A DNA stretch of 64,000 nt from Mycolicibacterium brisbanense (GCF_001570425.1 NZ_BCSX01000044.1:124001-188000), one strand, 5' to 3'. Shown: positions 17,903 to 27,343, numbered from the stretch's first letter. Translations and numbers: made by a program. Notes: generated from the sequence alone by a model not told the origin.

Positions 17903-18913
17903 TTATCCGTGTGCAGGGTGAGGCGCGTTTTCGATGAGGTTCTGCGCCCACGACAGCGTCCACTGAGTGGCCGTCTGACCATTGAGAACCCAGAACTGCG
18001 GAGTGTTGTAGAGCGCGTGGACCGGGCCGGCGGCGCTACCCGACAGGGTTTCCAGCGTGGCGGGCAGGTTGACGATCGAGAACGCCTCCTGCGGGGCCGA
18101 ACAGATCAGGTCACCGGTGCCACAGATCTCGTTGGTGCGGTCGTTGAGGGCGCCGAACCCACCCGGGCGAGCTCCCGTCATCGTCAGACCCAGGGCCGAC
18201 AGCGTCGGCACCTCGTGCAAGGTCACCTCGGCGCCCTGGCCGACGGGGTTCGGACCCACGTCCTGGCCGACGCCCATCTGACGGCGCCCATCGGCGATCA
18301 GGGTCACCCCGAGCACCAGGTCCTCGTCCACGGGGCCGCGGCCGTTACCGATGTCGCTGGCGATGTCGCCGCCGATCACCGCGCCCTGCGAGAAGCCCAT
18401 GATCACGTAGCTGGTCAGCGGGCACCGGTTGTTCATGTCCGTCAGCGCCTTCACCGCGACGCGGGTGCCTTCGGCCCGGCTGTCGTTGTAGGACATCTGC
18501 TTGTCCGCGGCGAACGGATTGTGGAACTGCGCGGTGTAGGGAACCGTGTAGATCTCCATCCGCGAGTTGTCGAACTGCGCGCGCAGCGGGTTGGTCACGT
18601 TGAGCAGCAACGCCAGCGGGAACTGCACCGGGTTGGCCGGGTCCAACTGCACCGAGGACTCCCAGGTGCCGGGGATCGACAGCACGAAGACGTCCGGGCA
18701 GTCGGCGCTCTGGAACGCCGGGCGCGGCTTACGCGTCGTCGGCGGCACCTGCACGCCAGGGGACGGCTGGGCGCTGGGCGGGGCCGACGGCGTCTCCGGC
18801 CTGCGCATCACGATCACCACGATCGCCACCACCAGCACCACGACAAGTGCCATCGCACCGGCAGCGATGAGGGCCAGGATGCGATGCCGCTTCCGTCGAG
18901 AGTTTTTCGCCAT
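17903..18913 (-). CDS. culp6: Cutinase-like phospholipase/thioesterase Culp6
   Basis: A 336-residue membrane-anchored serine esterase, homologous to M. tuberculosis Rv3802c. An N-terminal anchor (about residues 12-36, after a basic start) is followed by a Pro-rich linker and a cutinase domain. The nucleophile is in GFSQG (Ser about 175); the acid is probably the Asp in CGTGDLIC and the base the His in AGPVHALY. Rv3802c is known to have phospholipase A and thioesterase activity and to be essential for envelope integrity. It sits between the DUF732 lipoprotein and fadD32, within the mycolate block. ATG at 18913 follows the lipoprotein stop by 8 nt, so the two are cotranscribed. Confidence 0.92.
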   Translation of the reverse strand: MAKNSRRKRHRILALIAAGAMALVVVLVVAIVVIVMRRPETPSAPPSAQPSPGVQVPPTTRKPRPAFQSADCPDVFVLSIPGTWESSVQLDPANPVQFPLALLLNVTNPLRAQFDNSRMEIYTVPYTAQFHNPFAADKQMSYNDSRAEGTRVAVKALTDMNNRCPLTSYVIMGFSQGAVIGGDIASDIGNGRGPVDEDLVLGVTLIADGRRQMGVGQDVGPNPVGQGAEVTLHEVPTLSALGLTMTGARPGGFGALNDRTNEICGTGDLICSAPQEAFSIVNLPATLETLSGSAAGPVHALYNTPQFWVLNGQTATQWTLSWAQNLIENAPHPAHG

Positions 18914-18921
18914 GTCTCCTG

Positions 18922-19377
18922 CTAGCAGAGTTGTTCGGTTGCGATGCGGATGTAATCGGAGGCCGCTGCGGCGACTTCACCGTTGTCTTGGTCCCCGACT
19001 GACGCGCTGCCGTCCACCACGTGGTCGGCGCGCACATCGCTGCGCACCAGAGGTAGCACAAGATCCCACACCGCCTGATCATTCTGCTTCGCAGCCCGCG
19101 CCTGACAGACGTAGGACCCGATGGTCAGGGCTTGAAGATCGCTCGACGGCTTCACGCCAGCAGCGGCCAACGCGTCGAGGTACGACCGCTGCTGGGCGGT
19201 GACGGCCGGGGCGGTCGGTACCGAAACGAGGTCACCCGACTGGGCGTGTGCGTCGTTGATCTGCGATGTCGGCAACGCCAGCGGTTCCATCATGTCGCTG
19301 CCCGCGCCACACGCGGTCAGCAACGACGAAGCGGACACCGCGAGAACCAGGGTGGCCGACCGTACCGAGCGTTGCAC
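18922..19377 (-). CDS. DUF732-type lipoprotein
   Basis: A 151-residue exported protein from a GTG at 19377. The signal peptide ends in a lipobox LTAC (Cys about residue 24), so it is probably a lipoprotein. The mature part (AQQRSYLDALAAAGVKP, ending YIRIATEQLC) matches the DUF732 helical family common in mycobacteria. The GTG is chosen because any longer N-terminus would bury the signal sequence. It lies 55 nt after fbpD and 8 nt before culp6, suggesting a surface role linked to the envelope genes. Function unknown. Confidence 0.8.
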   Translation of the reverse strand: MQRSVRSATLVLAVSASSLLTACGAGSDMMEPLALPTSQINDAHAQSGDLVSVPTAPAVTAQQRSYLDALAAAGVKPSSDLQALTIGSYVCQARAAKQNDQAVWDLVLPLVRSDVRADHVVDGSASVGDQDNGEVAAAASDYIRIATEQLC

Positions 19378-19432
19378 GACTCCACGGTACCGGCTGCCAA
19401 AAGTTGCCCCGGTGCAACCGAATTGGTCGCAG

Positions 19433-20335
19433 CTACTTGATGGTGGCCACCAATTCACCAGACATCTGGGCCAGTTGCGGCGCCCAGCTGCCCCAGTCGT
19501 GCTGTCCGCCACCCTGGAAGTCGAAATGCCCGTTGCTGCCGCCCACGCCGCGGTAGTGCGAGTAGAACGCCCGGTTACTGCCCTGGGCCTGGTCACAGAC
19601 ACCGATCATGGCGGCCGGATCACTGCACGTCATGGTGTTGGGGGTGTACACCCACAGCCGGGTGTTGGCGTCGGCGAGCAGTTGCACGTGCACGTCGGGA
19701 TCGCGCCACTTCCAGCGGCCCAGCTGCGGCGCGCCCCACATTCCGTAGCTGTCGACGCCGCCGTACTGCGCAAGCCCGGCGGTGATCGCACCGTTCAGCG
19801 TGGTGGCCGACGGCGTCAGGAAGCCTGACAGCGAACCCGCGAACCGGAAACGGTCCGGGTGAAATGCGGCGAGCGTCACTGCTGCTGTTCCGCCCTGCGA
19901 GACACCGACGATGCCGTGCCCGCCCGGGGCCAGGCCCTTGTTGGCGGCCAGCCAGTTCGGCAGCTCATCGGAGAGGAAGGTCTCCCACTGCTTGCTGCCG
20001 TCCTGCTCCCAGTTGGTGTAGAGGCTCCACGCGCCGCCCGCCGGAGCGGCGACCGAGATACCACGGCCCGCCAGCGTGCTCATGGCGTGCCCGGCGTTGA
20101 CCCAATTGCTGACGTCGGGAGCGGCATTGAAGGCGTCGAGGAGGAACACCGCGTGCGGCCCACCGCCCTGGAACGCCACGGGGATGTCGCGGCCCATCGC
20201 CGCCGAGGGCACCATCAGGTACTCGACGCCGTCGGCTCGCGCCGGGGCTCCCGTGAGGACCGACGAGGTCCACAGCCCGGCCGCGAGAACCGCGGTCAGC
20301 AGCACCGCCCGCACGGCAATCAACCCACGCCTCAT
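19433..20335 (-). CDS. fbpD: MPT51/antigen-85-related secreted protein
   Basis: A 300-residue secreted alpha/beta-hydrolase-fold protein of the antigen 85 superfamily. The signal peptide ends near ARA in GAPARADGVEYL. The mature part matches MPT51, with VPSAAMGRDIPVAFQGGG, GVSQGG (Ser about 146) in place of the Ag85 GLSMAG, and a C-terminal GGGQHDWGSW. MPT51 of M. tuberculosis is reported to lack mycolyltransferase activity and may bind matrix or carbohydrate. The ATG at 20335 has a GGAGGGG site. Downstream of fbpA on the same strand, with a hairpin between them. Confidence 0.92.
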   Translation of the reverse strand: MRRGLIAVRAVLLTAVLAAGLWTSSVLTGAPARADGVEYLMVPSAAMGRDIPVAFQGGGPHAVFLLDAFNAAPDVSNWVNAGHAMSTLAGRGISVAAPAGGAWSLYTNWEQDGSKQWETFLSDELPNWLAANKGLAPGGHGIVGVSQGGTAAVTLAAFHPDRFRFAGSLSGFLTPSATTLNGAITAGLAQYGGVDSYGMWGAPQLGRWKWRDPDVHVQLLADANTRLWVYTPNTMTCSDPAAMIGVCDQAQGSNRAFYSHYRGVGGSNGHFDFQGGGQHDWGSWAPQLAQMSGELVATIK

Positions 20336-20514
20336 CCTCAAACCCCTCCTGTCGCCGGGAACTCCCGGAGAGCCATCGGACCCCATTGCTGAAAGGTGCC
20401 CCCGCACACACAGCCCGGCTCCCGCGCGAGGAGCACACAGACCACCGCGCACGCGAGGAGCACAAGGCCCGTTGTAGTGAACCACATCGGACGTACAGGT
20501 GGAGATGGAAACGA

Positions 20515-20550
20515 CTGACGGCGGCGACCCCAGAGGATCGCCGCCGTCAG
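20515..20550 (-). terminator. 13-bp hairpin between fbpA and fbpD
   Basis: Arms CTGACGGCGGCGA (20515-20527) and TCGCCGCCGTCAG (20538-20550) pair perfectly around a 10-nt loop. It starts 37 nt after the fbpA stop. There is no T-tract, as is usual for mycobacterial terminator-like hairpins. It may limit read-through from the highly expressed fbpA into fbpD. Confidence 0.65.
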
Positions 20551-20587
20551 CGTCAATATCGTGTTCGGCCGCTACCGGCCCGCCCGA

Positions 20588-21595
20588 TCAGGCGGTCGGG
20601 GTGGCACCCAGCACGCGCTGCAGGTCAGGCTTCATGGCCTGCAGCTGCTGGCCCCAGTAGACCCACGCGTGGGTACCGCTCTGCGGGAAGTTGAACACCG
20701 CGTTCTGGCCACCAGCGGCGAGGTACTTCTCCTGGAACGTGGTGTTGGTGCGGCACAGGAAGCCCTCGAGGAACTTCGCGGGAACGTCGGTGCCACCGGA
20801 CTCGTTCGGCTTGCCGTTACCGCAGTAGATCCACAGGCGCGTGCCCTGCTGAGCGATCTTGGCGACGTTGACCGTCGGGTCGTTGGCCTTCCAGGCGTTG
20901 TTCGGATCGCCCGTCGAACCCCACATGTCGTCGGCCTTGTAGCCACCGGCGTCACCCATGGAGACGCTGATCAGCATGGGCCACCAACCCTCGGACGGGT
21001 TCAAGGTGCCCGACAGCGCCCCGGCGTAGATGAACTGCTCGGGGTGGTTCATCGACAGGATCAGAGCGGACGAACCGGCCATCGACAGACCGACGATGGC
21101 GCTACCGGTCGGCTTGACCTGCCGGTTGGCCTGCAGCCACGCGGGGAGCTCGCTGCTCAGGAAGGTTTCCCACTTGTAGGTCTTGCAGCCGCCGTCCTTG
21201 CTGCCACACGCCGGCTTGTACCAGTCGGTGTAGAAGCTGGACTGGCCACCGACGGGCATCACGACGGAGATACCGGAGTTCAGGAACCACTCGAACGTCG
21301 GGAGCTCGATGTCCCAGCCGTTCTGGTCGTCACGTGCGCGCATACCGTCGAGCAGGTACAGCGCCGGAGCACCCGGGCCACCGCTCTGGAACTCCACGCG
21401 GATGTCACGTCCCATCGCTGCCGACGGAACGTCGAGATACTCGACCGGCAGACCCGGGCGAGAGAAAGCCCCAGCAGTCGCCGAGCCACCCGCGACGCCT
21501 ACCAGGCCAGGCAGCAGGGCCGCTGCCGCGACCGCAACCGTCAGCCGGCGCGACAGACCTGCCGCTGCGCCGCGCATCTTCCCAACGAACTTCAT
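20588..21595 (-). CDS. fbpA: Antigen 85 mycolyltransferase (Ag85A type)
   Basis: A 335-residue secreted mycolyltransferase that moves mycolates between trehalose monomycolate molecules and onto arabinogalactan. Tat/Sec-like signal (basic start, hydrophobic core about residues 18-36, cleavage near TAGA). The mature protein begins FSRPGLPVEYLDVPS. Catalytic Ser is in VGLSMAGSS (about residue 171), with the His in SGTHAWVYWG near the end; the disulfide pair is CGSKDGGC. The ATG at 21595 has a GGGAGC site. Assignment as A rather than B or C rests on synteny between aftB and fbpD. Its upstream region is 310 bp with ordered repeats. Confidence 0.95.
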   Translation of the reverse strand: MKFVGKMRGAAAGLSRRLTVAVAAAALLPGLVGVAGGSATAGAFSRPGLPVEYLDVPSAAMGRDIRVEFQSGGPGAPALYLLDGMRARDDQNGWDIELPTFEWFLNSGISVVMPVGGQSSFYTDWYKPACGSKDGGCKTYKWETFLSSELPAWLQANRQVKPTGSAIVGLSMAGSSALILSMNHPEQFIYAGALSGTLNPSEGWWPMLISVSMGDAGGYKADDMWGSTGDPNNAWKANDPTVNVAKIAQQGTRLWIYCGNGKPNESGGTDVPAKFLEGFLCRTNTTFQEKYLAAGGQNAVFNFPQSGTHAWVYWGQQLQAMKPDLQRVLGATPTA

Positions 21596-21707
21596 ACCGC
21601 TCCCTATCTCATCTGTCGTATGCCGCACGTCAATTCAGCGGACGTAACCGGCTCACGTGCCCGTGTAGTCAACCACACGAAGGCCATTTTCTTCTTTTCA
21701 GCAGCTG

Positions 21708-21763
21708 TCTGCCCTGGTCACACTCGGTCGTCCAAAGTGCGACCAAAGTGCGATCAGGGCAGA
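21708..21763. promoter_or_regulatory. Composite repeat upstream of fbpA: inverted repeat enclosing a tandem direct repeat
   Basis: The fbpA upstream spacer (21596-21905) has 9-bp inverted arms TCTGCCCTG (21708-21716) and CAGGGCAGA (21755-21763). Between them are two adjacent 11-bp direct repeats CCAAAGTGCGA (21732-21742 and 21743-21753). The element is about 115-170 nt upstream of the fbpA start. Spacing of one helical turn suggests paired binding of a regulator. No clear promoter hexamers were assigned in the rest of the spacer. Confidence 0.5.
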
Positions 21764-21905
21764 TCATCGGGCACGCCGCAAGCGGACGCACGGGTGCCCG
21801 ATTACGTATCGGGCCATGACGGCCTAGCGTTACCCAAACAGACCAACCCACTGACAGCCAAATCCCAGGTTTGTGGTCTAGCGCCCCCACACCGCCGCGC
21901 GCAAA

Positions 21906-23909
21906 CTACGGACCGGTTGCGGGCATGCCCGTGTACGGGGGCACCTTGGTCGGCGGCGGTTGCAGGCCACACCGGTTGATCTCGTACAACGGCACGCGGT
22001 CGATCCGGTACTTGGTGAACTCGTAGGCGTGCGTGAGGTTCGACAGGAACCGTCGCGGACCCATCTCACCGCGCACAGAATTCAGCATCGCGTCGGTGCC
22101 CGGACATGTCATCGCCACCCCGGCTTCGGTGATCCAGTCCTCGTCCAGATACGGCGGGACGTAGGGGTGTTCCTTGAGGAACGGCCCCTCGGCCACCGCC
22201 CAGTCCGGGAACAGGTTCTTGTCGTGGCCGATGCGGCCGTCGGTCAGGCGCCGCGTGTGCATGGCCAACGGGTTCGCCAGCCCGATCTGATCGATCACGC
22301 GCACGTTGAGCCCGGTGTTCATGCTGACCATGCCGAGGTTGGTGAAAAACACCGTGTGCGGTGTTACCAGCGCCCTGCGCTGCGACGGTGTCAGCCCGGG
22401 CGGCGGCGGGAGGGCGGGCACCACATCCCACTGGTCGTAGTTGCCGGACGGGAGCAGCAGCGCACCGTCGGGCGTGTTGTTGATCGCGGTCAGGACCGCC
22501 CGCATGCGCGGGTAGTCCAGATAGTCGGCAGCGGTCAGTGGATGCGCGTGGCCGGTGGCCTGCGAGTAGAAGCGCCGCTCGTCGACGATGCCGGAGTAGG
22601 TGACCCGGGTCGCGTCGGCGCCCAGGCCCGGCGAGTTGGCCGCCCAGATCGACCATCCGACCACCGCGGCCCACAGCACGCTCGTCGCCGCGGCCAGCAG
22701 ATATCCGGTCTCCCGGGTGAACTTGGTGCCGTCGGGCAGCACCACCGGGATCACCGCGACGGGGGCAAGCATGCAGAACACCGGCGCCAGCAGCACCCGG
22801 CCGTGCATGAAGTCGCCGCCCTGGCGCACCCAGTACACCGCCTGCAGGAACCCGCTGGCCACCATGAAAATGACGATGGCAGGCGGACTTTGGATGGTCC
22901 GCGGCAGCCAGCCGTAACCACGCGGCACCTGCCGCCGGACCCACCACGGCCGAGTCCTGGTGGCCAGCAACACCATTCCGAGCAGCACCAGCAACACTGC
23001 GGGCACCCACAGCAGGTAGGGGCGGTTGAAATTGGTCAGGTAGATGAAGCCCTGGGCCCATTTGGACCCCGAGGCGTCCTTGGCCACCGCGGTTCCGGGC
23101 ACCAGCAGGCCGTAGTAACCCATCCGGAAGATCTGGTAGCCCACGGGCAGCAATCCACCCGCGACGAGGATCAACGTCCGGCGGCGCCACCCCCGCGCGG
23201 CCACGAGCATCATGACCAGCAGCCCGCCGCCGAGCAGGGCCAGCTCCGGGCGGATCAGCACGCTCAGCCCTGCGACGAAGGCCAGCGAGGCCTCGAACAC
23301 CGGGCCGGTGATGTTCTGTTGGCCGCGCTGCTGATCGGGATGTGCGCGCAGCGCCTGCGACCAGCAGACCATCATCCACCACAGCAACCCGAGATACGCC
23401 AGCGCCAAACCACTTTCGAGCCCCGAGGTGGCGAAGTCGCGGGCCGGCGGGATCGCGATGTAGACCAGCGCACCGGCCGGCAGCAGCAGCGCGCGACGGC
23501 CCCGCAGGCTGGGCGCGTAGAGACGGCCGGTGCCCAGCATGACGAACACCACGCCGAGCACGCTGAGCACCAGAGCCAGCGCCAGCACCACGTACTCCAG
23601 CCGCAGCGGGCCACCGATCCAGGCGCCGAGGGTCACCAGGTAGGTCCACGCCGTCGAGGTGTTGGCCTCCACCCGTTCCCCGGCGTTGAAGACCGGACCG
23701 TTGCCCGCCAACAGGTTTCGCACGGTCCGCAGCACGATCAGGCCGTCGTCGGCGATCCACCGGCGTTGCCAGGCGCCCCAGCCGAACAGCCCGGCGATCA
23801 CCACGATGCCAACCCACAGGCTGATCCGCACCGACAGGTGATACGGGAATGCCGGCCAGTTCTCGAACCGCTCGCCCAGTCCGCCGGCCCGCTTACGCAG
23901 GTCGGTCAC
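21906..23909 (-). CDS. aftB: Terminal beta-(1->2)-arabinofuranosyltransferase AftB
   Basis: GT-C glycosyltransferase of 667 residues that adds the terminal beta-arabinofuranose to arabinan, from decaprenyl-phospho-arabinose, on the outer face of the membrane. The catalytic acidic pair typical of GT-C enzymes is in RRWIADDGLIVLR (about residues 46-58). About ten hydrophobic segments follow, then a periplasmic C-terminal domain of about 200 residues. The GTG at 23909 (VTDLRKRAGG) follows the ubiA stop by 28 nt. It is part of the glf-glfT2-PAP2-ubiA-aftB galactan/arabinan operon. Confidence 0.93.
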   Translation of the reverse strand: MTDLRKRAGGLGERFENWPAFPYHLSVRISLWVGIVVIAGLFGWGAWQRRWIADDGLIVLRTVRNLLAGNGPVFNAGERVEANTSTAWTYLVTLGAWIGGPLRLEYVVLALALVLSVLGVVFVMLGTGRLYAPSLRGRRALLLPAGALVYIAIPPARDFATSGLESGLALAYLGLLWWMMVCWSQALRAHPDQQRGQQNITGPVFEASLAFVAGLSVLIRPELALLGGGLLVMMLVAARGWRRRTLILVAGGLLPVGYQIFRMGYYGLLVPGTAVAKDASGSKWAQGFIYLTNFNRPYLLWVPAVLLVLLGMVLLATRTRPWWVRRQVPRGYGWLPRTIQSPPAIVIFMVASGFLQAVYWVRQGGDFMHGRVLLAPVFCMLAPVAVIPVVLPDGTKFTRETGYLLAAATSVLWAAVVGWSIWAANSPGLGADATRVTYSGIVDERRFYSQATGHAHPLTAADYLDYPRMRAVLTAINNTPDGALLLPSGNYDQWDVVPALPPPPGLTPSQRRALVTPHTVFFTNLGMVSMNTGLNVRVIDQIGLANPLAMHTRRLTDGRIGHDKNLFPDWAVAEGPFLKEHPYVPPYLDEDWITEAGVAMTCPGTDAMLNSVRGEMGPRRFLSNLTHAYEFTKYRIDRVPLYEINRCGLQPPPTKVPPYTGMPATGP

Positions 23910-23937
23910 GCCGGGCCACCGGCGGGCGTTGGTGGGG

Positions 23938-24870
23938 TCAGCTGAAAGCGATGGCAGCACCGATGGTCCCGATCCACGCCACAGCCAGCAGCTGCAGAAC
24001 CCGGTCCCGCAGTGCGATCTCCTCTGGCTCGCCGGCGATGCCGCCATCGACGTCGACCGCGTAGCGCAGGATGGCGATGGTGAACGGGATCATCGATATG
24101 GCGAACCACGACGAGCCGACCACCCGGTCGCGCTCGAAGGCCCACAGTCCGTAGCAGACCACCACTGCGGTGGCCGCCAGCGTCCAGACGAAGCGCAGAT
24201 AGGTCGTCGTGTAGCTCTCCAGCGACTTGCGGATCTTGGCGCCGGTGCGCTCGGCCAGCTGCAGTTCGGCGTAGCGCTTGCCCGATGCCATGAACAGCGA
24301 ACCGAACGCCATGACGAGCAGGAACCACTGCGACAGCGGGATGCCGGTGGCCACACCACCGGCGATGGCCCGGATCAGGAATCCCGACGACACGATGCAG
24401 ATGTCCAGCACCGCTTGATGTTTGAGGCCGAAGCAGTACGCGAGCTGGATGGCCACGTAGATCGCCATCACCAGGGCCAGGTTCGGGGTGAGCGACCACG
24501 AGATGCCCAACGACGCCGCGGCCAGCACCACTGCCAGCAGATAGGCCAGCCACTCCGGCACCACACCTGCCGCGATCGGCCGGAACCGTTTGGTCGGGTG
24601 CGCGCGGTCCGCCTCGACGTCACGGGCGTCGTTGATCAGGTAGATCGACGACGACGCGAGGCAGAACACCACGAACGCGATCGAGACGTTGTAGGCGAGG
24701 TCGGCGTAGTTGTAGTGCACGCCGCCGCCCAGCGCAGCCATCGGCGCGGCCAGCACCAGCAGGTTCTTGACCCACTGGCGGGGGCGCATCGCCTTGATGG
24801 CACCGGTCACCACGTTCTTGGGCGGGCCGGAAGTCGGCTGGGCTTCCTCACTCATCCGGGCTGTGCTCAT
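23938..24870 (-). CDS. ubiA: Decaprenyl-phosphate phosphoribosyltransferase (DPPR synthase)
   Basis: A 310-residue UbiA-superfamily membrane enzyme. It transfers 5-phosphoribose from PRPP to decaprenyl phosphate, the first committed step to the arabinose donor DPA. The first Asp-rich motif is NDARDVEAD (about residues 78-86), and about nine helices are visible. The ATG at 24870 is chosen for its GAAGGAGA site; a second in-frame ATG lies five codons on. It starts 6 nt after the stop of the PAP2 phosphatase, whose product acts next in the pathway. Confidence 0.94.
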   Translation of the reverse strand: MSTARMSEEAQPTSGPPKNVVTGAIKAMRPRQWVKNLLVLAAPMAALGGGVHYNYADLAYNVSIAFVVFCLASSSIYLINDARDVEADRAHPTKRFRPIAAGVVPEWLAYLLAVVLAAASLGISWSLTPNLALVMAIYVAIQLAYCFGLKHQAVLDICIVSSGFLIRAIAGGVATGIPLSQWFLLVMAFGSLFMASGKRYAELQLAERTGAKIRKSLESYTTTYLRFVWTLAATAVVVCYGLWAFERDRVVGSSWFAISMIPFTIAILRYAVDVDGGIAGEPEEIALRDRVLQLLAVAWIGTIGAAIAFS

Positions 24871-24876
24871 CGCTCA

Positions 24877-25404
24877 TCAGTCTCCTTCGACCCCAGAATC
24901 CCGGTTCACCGCTGTACCGACCGCCTTCCCCACCAGGGCACCGACGGCCACGCCGGTGAGCACGTCGGTCGGGTAGTGCACACCGAGCACCAGGCGCGAC
25001 AGCGCCATCGGCGGTACCAGGACCACGGGCAGCGGCAGACCGGTGGTCTGGGCCAGCAGCACCGCGGCGGCGGTGGTGGAGGTGGCGTGCGCGGACGGGA
25101 AACTCAGCCGGCTCGGGGTCCCCACGTTCACCGCGATGTCGGGGTGGTGTGGACGTTCGCGACGGACCACCCGCTTGATCACCACCGCGGCGGCGTGTGC
25201 CAGGAAGGCACCGGCGCCCACCGCGAGCCAGGACCGGCGCTTGGACGGCTGCACGAGCGCGCCCGCCGCGGCCAGGCCGACCCAGCCCAGACTGTGCTCT
25301 CCGAAGTGGGACAGCGCACGCGCCCCGGCGAGTACGCCGGGACGTCCTGCCAGTGCCGACTGAACGGCTACCAGCACGGCGTCTTCGCCGCGCGGGTCGG
25401 CCAC
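24877..25404 (-). CDS. PAP2-family phosphatase (decaprenyl-phosphoryl-phosphoribose phosphatase candidate)
   Basis: A 175-residue membrane phosphatase, homologous to M. tuberculosis Rv3807c. All three PAP2 signatures are present: KRVVRRERP, FPSAHA and SRLVLGVHYPTD. The start is a GTG at 25404 (VADPRGEDAV), one nucleotide after the glfT2 stop. Rv3807c is proposed to remove the 5-phosphate from decaprenyl-phosphoryl-phosphoribose, the product of the adjacent ubiA, before epimerisation to the arabinose donor. Its place directly before ubiA fits that role. Confidence 0.9.
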   Translation of the reverse strand: MADPRGEDAVLVAVQSALAGRPGVLAGARALSHFGEHSLGWVGLAAAGALVQPSKRRSWLAVGAGAFLAHAAAVVIKRVVRRERPHHPDIAVNVGTPSRLSFPSAHATSTTAAAVLLAQTTGLPLPVVLVPPMALSRLVLGVHYPTDVLTGVAVGALVGKAVGTAVNRDSGVEGD

Positions 25405-25405
25405 G

Positions 25406-27343
25406 TCAGGCCTTCTCGCCGGATTCGGCGAGCAACACGGTCTCCCACTTCTGGGTGCTCGACAGGGTCGGCAACGCATCGCGGTACACCTTGCGCATGC
25501 GGTCGAACTGGCGGGCGATCCGCAGCTGCTGACGCAGCGAAGCACGAAGCAGCGCAAACATTTTCGCCCGGTCCCGCTGGCGGTAGACGACACCGCGGCC
25601 GTCGGCGGTGGTGACGGTGACACCGTCGACCATGCACAGCGAGAACCACCGGGCGTCCTGGGTCGCCACGTTGATCTGGGGCCGGACGTGGGTTTCGGGA
25701 TCAGCCTCGCGCAGCTGGTTGGCGACGCCGCGGGCCAGGCGGAAAGCGATGGCGGCTTTGGAGACCGGGATGCGGACCTTCTTGCGCTTGAGATCCGACG
25801 CAGGCGGCAGCGCGGTGGCACCGGGCAGCACGACGGCGTCCGGGTACTGCGCGCGCATCTTGCGGACGTCGGGCAGCGCCGACTCCAGGATCGAGAAGAT
25901 GTGCTCCGGCCCGGCCAGGAAATCCTCCATGGCCCGGTTCTGGATGGCGACCGTCGAATACTCAAGGCAGAGAAGGTGTTTGAAGGTCGCCTTGAGGTGG
26001 CTGGCGAGCAGGCCCCGGATGTCGCCGTCCCAGTGCATCGCGGCGATCACCAACCGGTTGCGCAGGTGGAAGTACGCCTGCCAGTCGATGGCGTCGTCCT
26101 TGTCGCTCCAGGCCATGTGCCAGATCGCCGCACCCGGCAGGGTGACCGTGCGGTAGCCGTGCTCGGCGGCCCGCAGGCCGTATTCGACGTCGTCCCACTT
26201 GATGAACAACGGCACCGGCTGGCCGACCTCTTCGGCCACCTGCCGCGGGATCATGCACATCCACCAGCCGTTGAAGTCGACGTCGATGCGGCGGTGCAGC
26301 AGCTTGCTGCGGTAGGCGTCGACATCGTCGAGGGCGTACTTCGCGAAATCGTGGTCGTATTCGGCGTTGGGCGCGGCCGACCACATGAAATTCGAGCGGT
26401 CCACCACCTCGCCCATGATGTGCAGGTGCGACGGCTCCTGCAGGTTGAGCATCTGGCCGCCGACCAGTGTCGGCTCCTTGGCGAACCGGTTCATCGCGAG
26501 TGCCCGCAGGATCGAATCCGGCTCGATGCGGATGTCGTCGTCCATGAACAGGATCTGTTCACAGTCGGTGTTCTTCAGCGCCTCGTACATCACGCGGCTG
26601 TACCCGCCGGAGCCGCCGAGGTTCGGCTGGTTGTGGATCGAGAGCCGGTTGCCCAGTGCCGCGGCGGCTTCGTCGAACCCGGGATGGTCCTTGGCCTTGC
26701 TGGTGCCCTGATCGGACACGATGACCGCGCAGATCACCTCGTCGACGAGCGGATCGGACGTGAGGGCGGCCAGGGCGTTGACGCAGTCCGCGGGCCGGTT
26801 GAAGGTCGGGATGCCGACGGCGATGTTGGCCCGCCCCGGCGCGGCCATCGGCGCGTACCAGCCGGCGCTGTGCACCGTCACCTTGGAGTCGGTGGTGATG
26901 TCGAACCAGATCCAGCCGCCGTCCTCGAACGGGGTGAGGTCGATCTCGAATTCGACTGCGGCAGGCTGGTCGGAGTCGCCGCTGGAGACGGGTGCTCCGC
27001 CGACGGTGATGCGCGCGCCGGTGGCCTTGGAACGGTACACGTCGACGCGGGCGCTACCGGTCAGCTCGACGCGCAGCACCACGGACGTCAGCGTCGACCA
27101 GCGCCGCCAATAGCTGGCCGGAAACGCGTTGAAGTAGGTCGCGAACGAGATCCCGGATTCCGGGCCGATCTCCAGCGTCGTGCGGGTGGGGGCGTGTGCG
27201 CGACGCGCGTTGGTCGGATCCTCGTCGAGGTAGAGCTTGCGGACGTCGAGCGGCTCGCCCGGTCGCGGCAGGATCACGCGGGCCAGCAGACTGACGGCCC
27301 TGGATTCTCCGGCGTCGAGTGCGCCGGATGGGATGTCACTCAT
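25406..27343 (-). CDS. glfT2: Galactofuranosyltransferase GlfT2
   Basis: A 645-residue GT-A enzyme that polymerises galactan with alternating beta-(1->5) and beta-(1->6) galactofuranose from UDP-Galf. An N-terminal beta-sandwich (about 1-165) precedes the GT2 domain with GIPTFNRP, the metal-binding FMDDDIRIEP (about 255), the catalytic-base region KWDDVEYGLRAAEHG (about 370) and the His in IWHMAW. A helical C-terminal domain completes it. The ATG at 27343 overlaps the glf stop as ATGA, coupling the polymerase to the enzyme that makes its donor. Confidence 0.96.
   Translation of the reverse strand: MSDIPSGALDAGESRAVSLLARVILPRPGEPLDVRKLYLDEDPTNARRAHAPTRTTLEIGPESGISFATYFNAFPASYWRRWSTLTSVVLRVELTGSARVDVYRSKATGARITVGGAPVSSGDSDQPAAVEFEIDLTPFEDGGWIWFDITTDSKVTVHSAGWYAPMAAPGRANIAVGIPTFNRPADCVNALAALTSDPLVDEVICAVIVSDQGTSKAKDHPGFDEAAAALGNRLSIHNQPNLGGSGGYSRVMYEALKNTDCEQILFMDDDIRIEPDSILRALAMNRFAKEPTLVGGQMLNLQEPSHLHIMGEVVDRSNFMWSAAPNAEYDHDFAKYALDDVDAYRSKLLHRRIDVDFNGWWMCMIPRQVAEEVGQPVPLFIKWDDVEYGLRAAEHGYRTVTLPGAAIWHMAWSDKDDAIDWQAYFHLRNRLVIAAMHWDGDIRGLLASHLKATFKHLLCLEYSTVAIQNRAMEDFLAGPEHIFSILESALPDVRKMRAQYPDAVVLPGATALPPASDLKRKKVRIPVSKAAIAFRLARGVANQLREADPETHVRPQINVATQDARWFSLCMVDGVTVTTADGRGVVYRQRDRAKMFALLRASLRQQLRIARQFDRMRKVYRDALPTLSSTQKWETVLLAESGEKA

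Noticed and set aside
19433..20335. MPT51 gene as a pseudogene of antigen 85
   Set aside because: The reading frame and signal peptide are intact, and the divergence from antigen 85 is typical of functional MPT51 orthologues.
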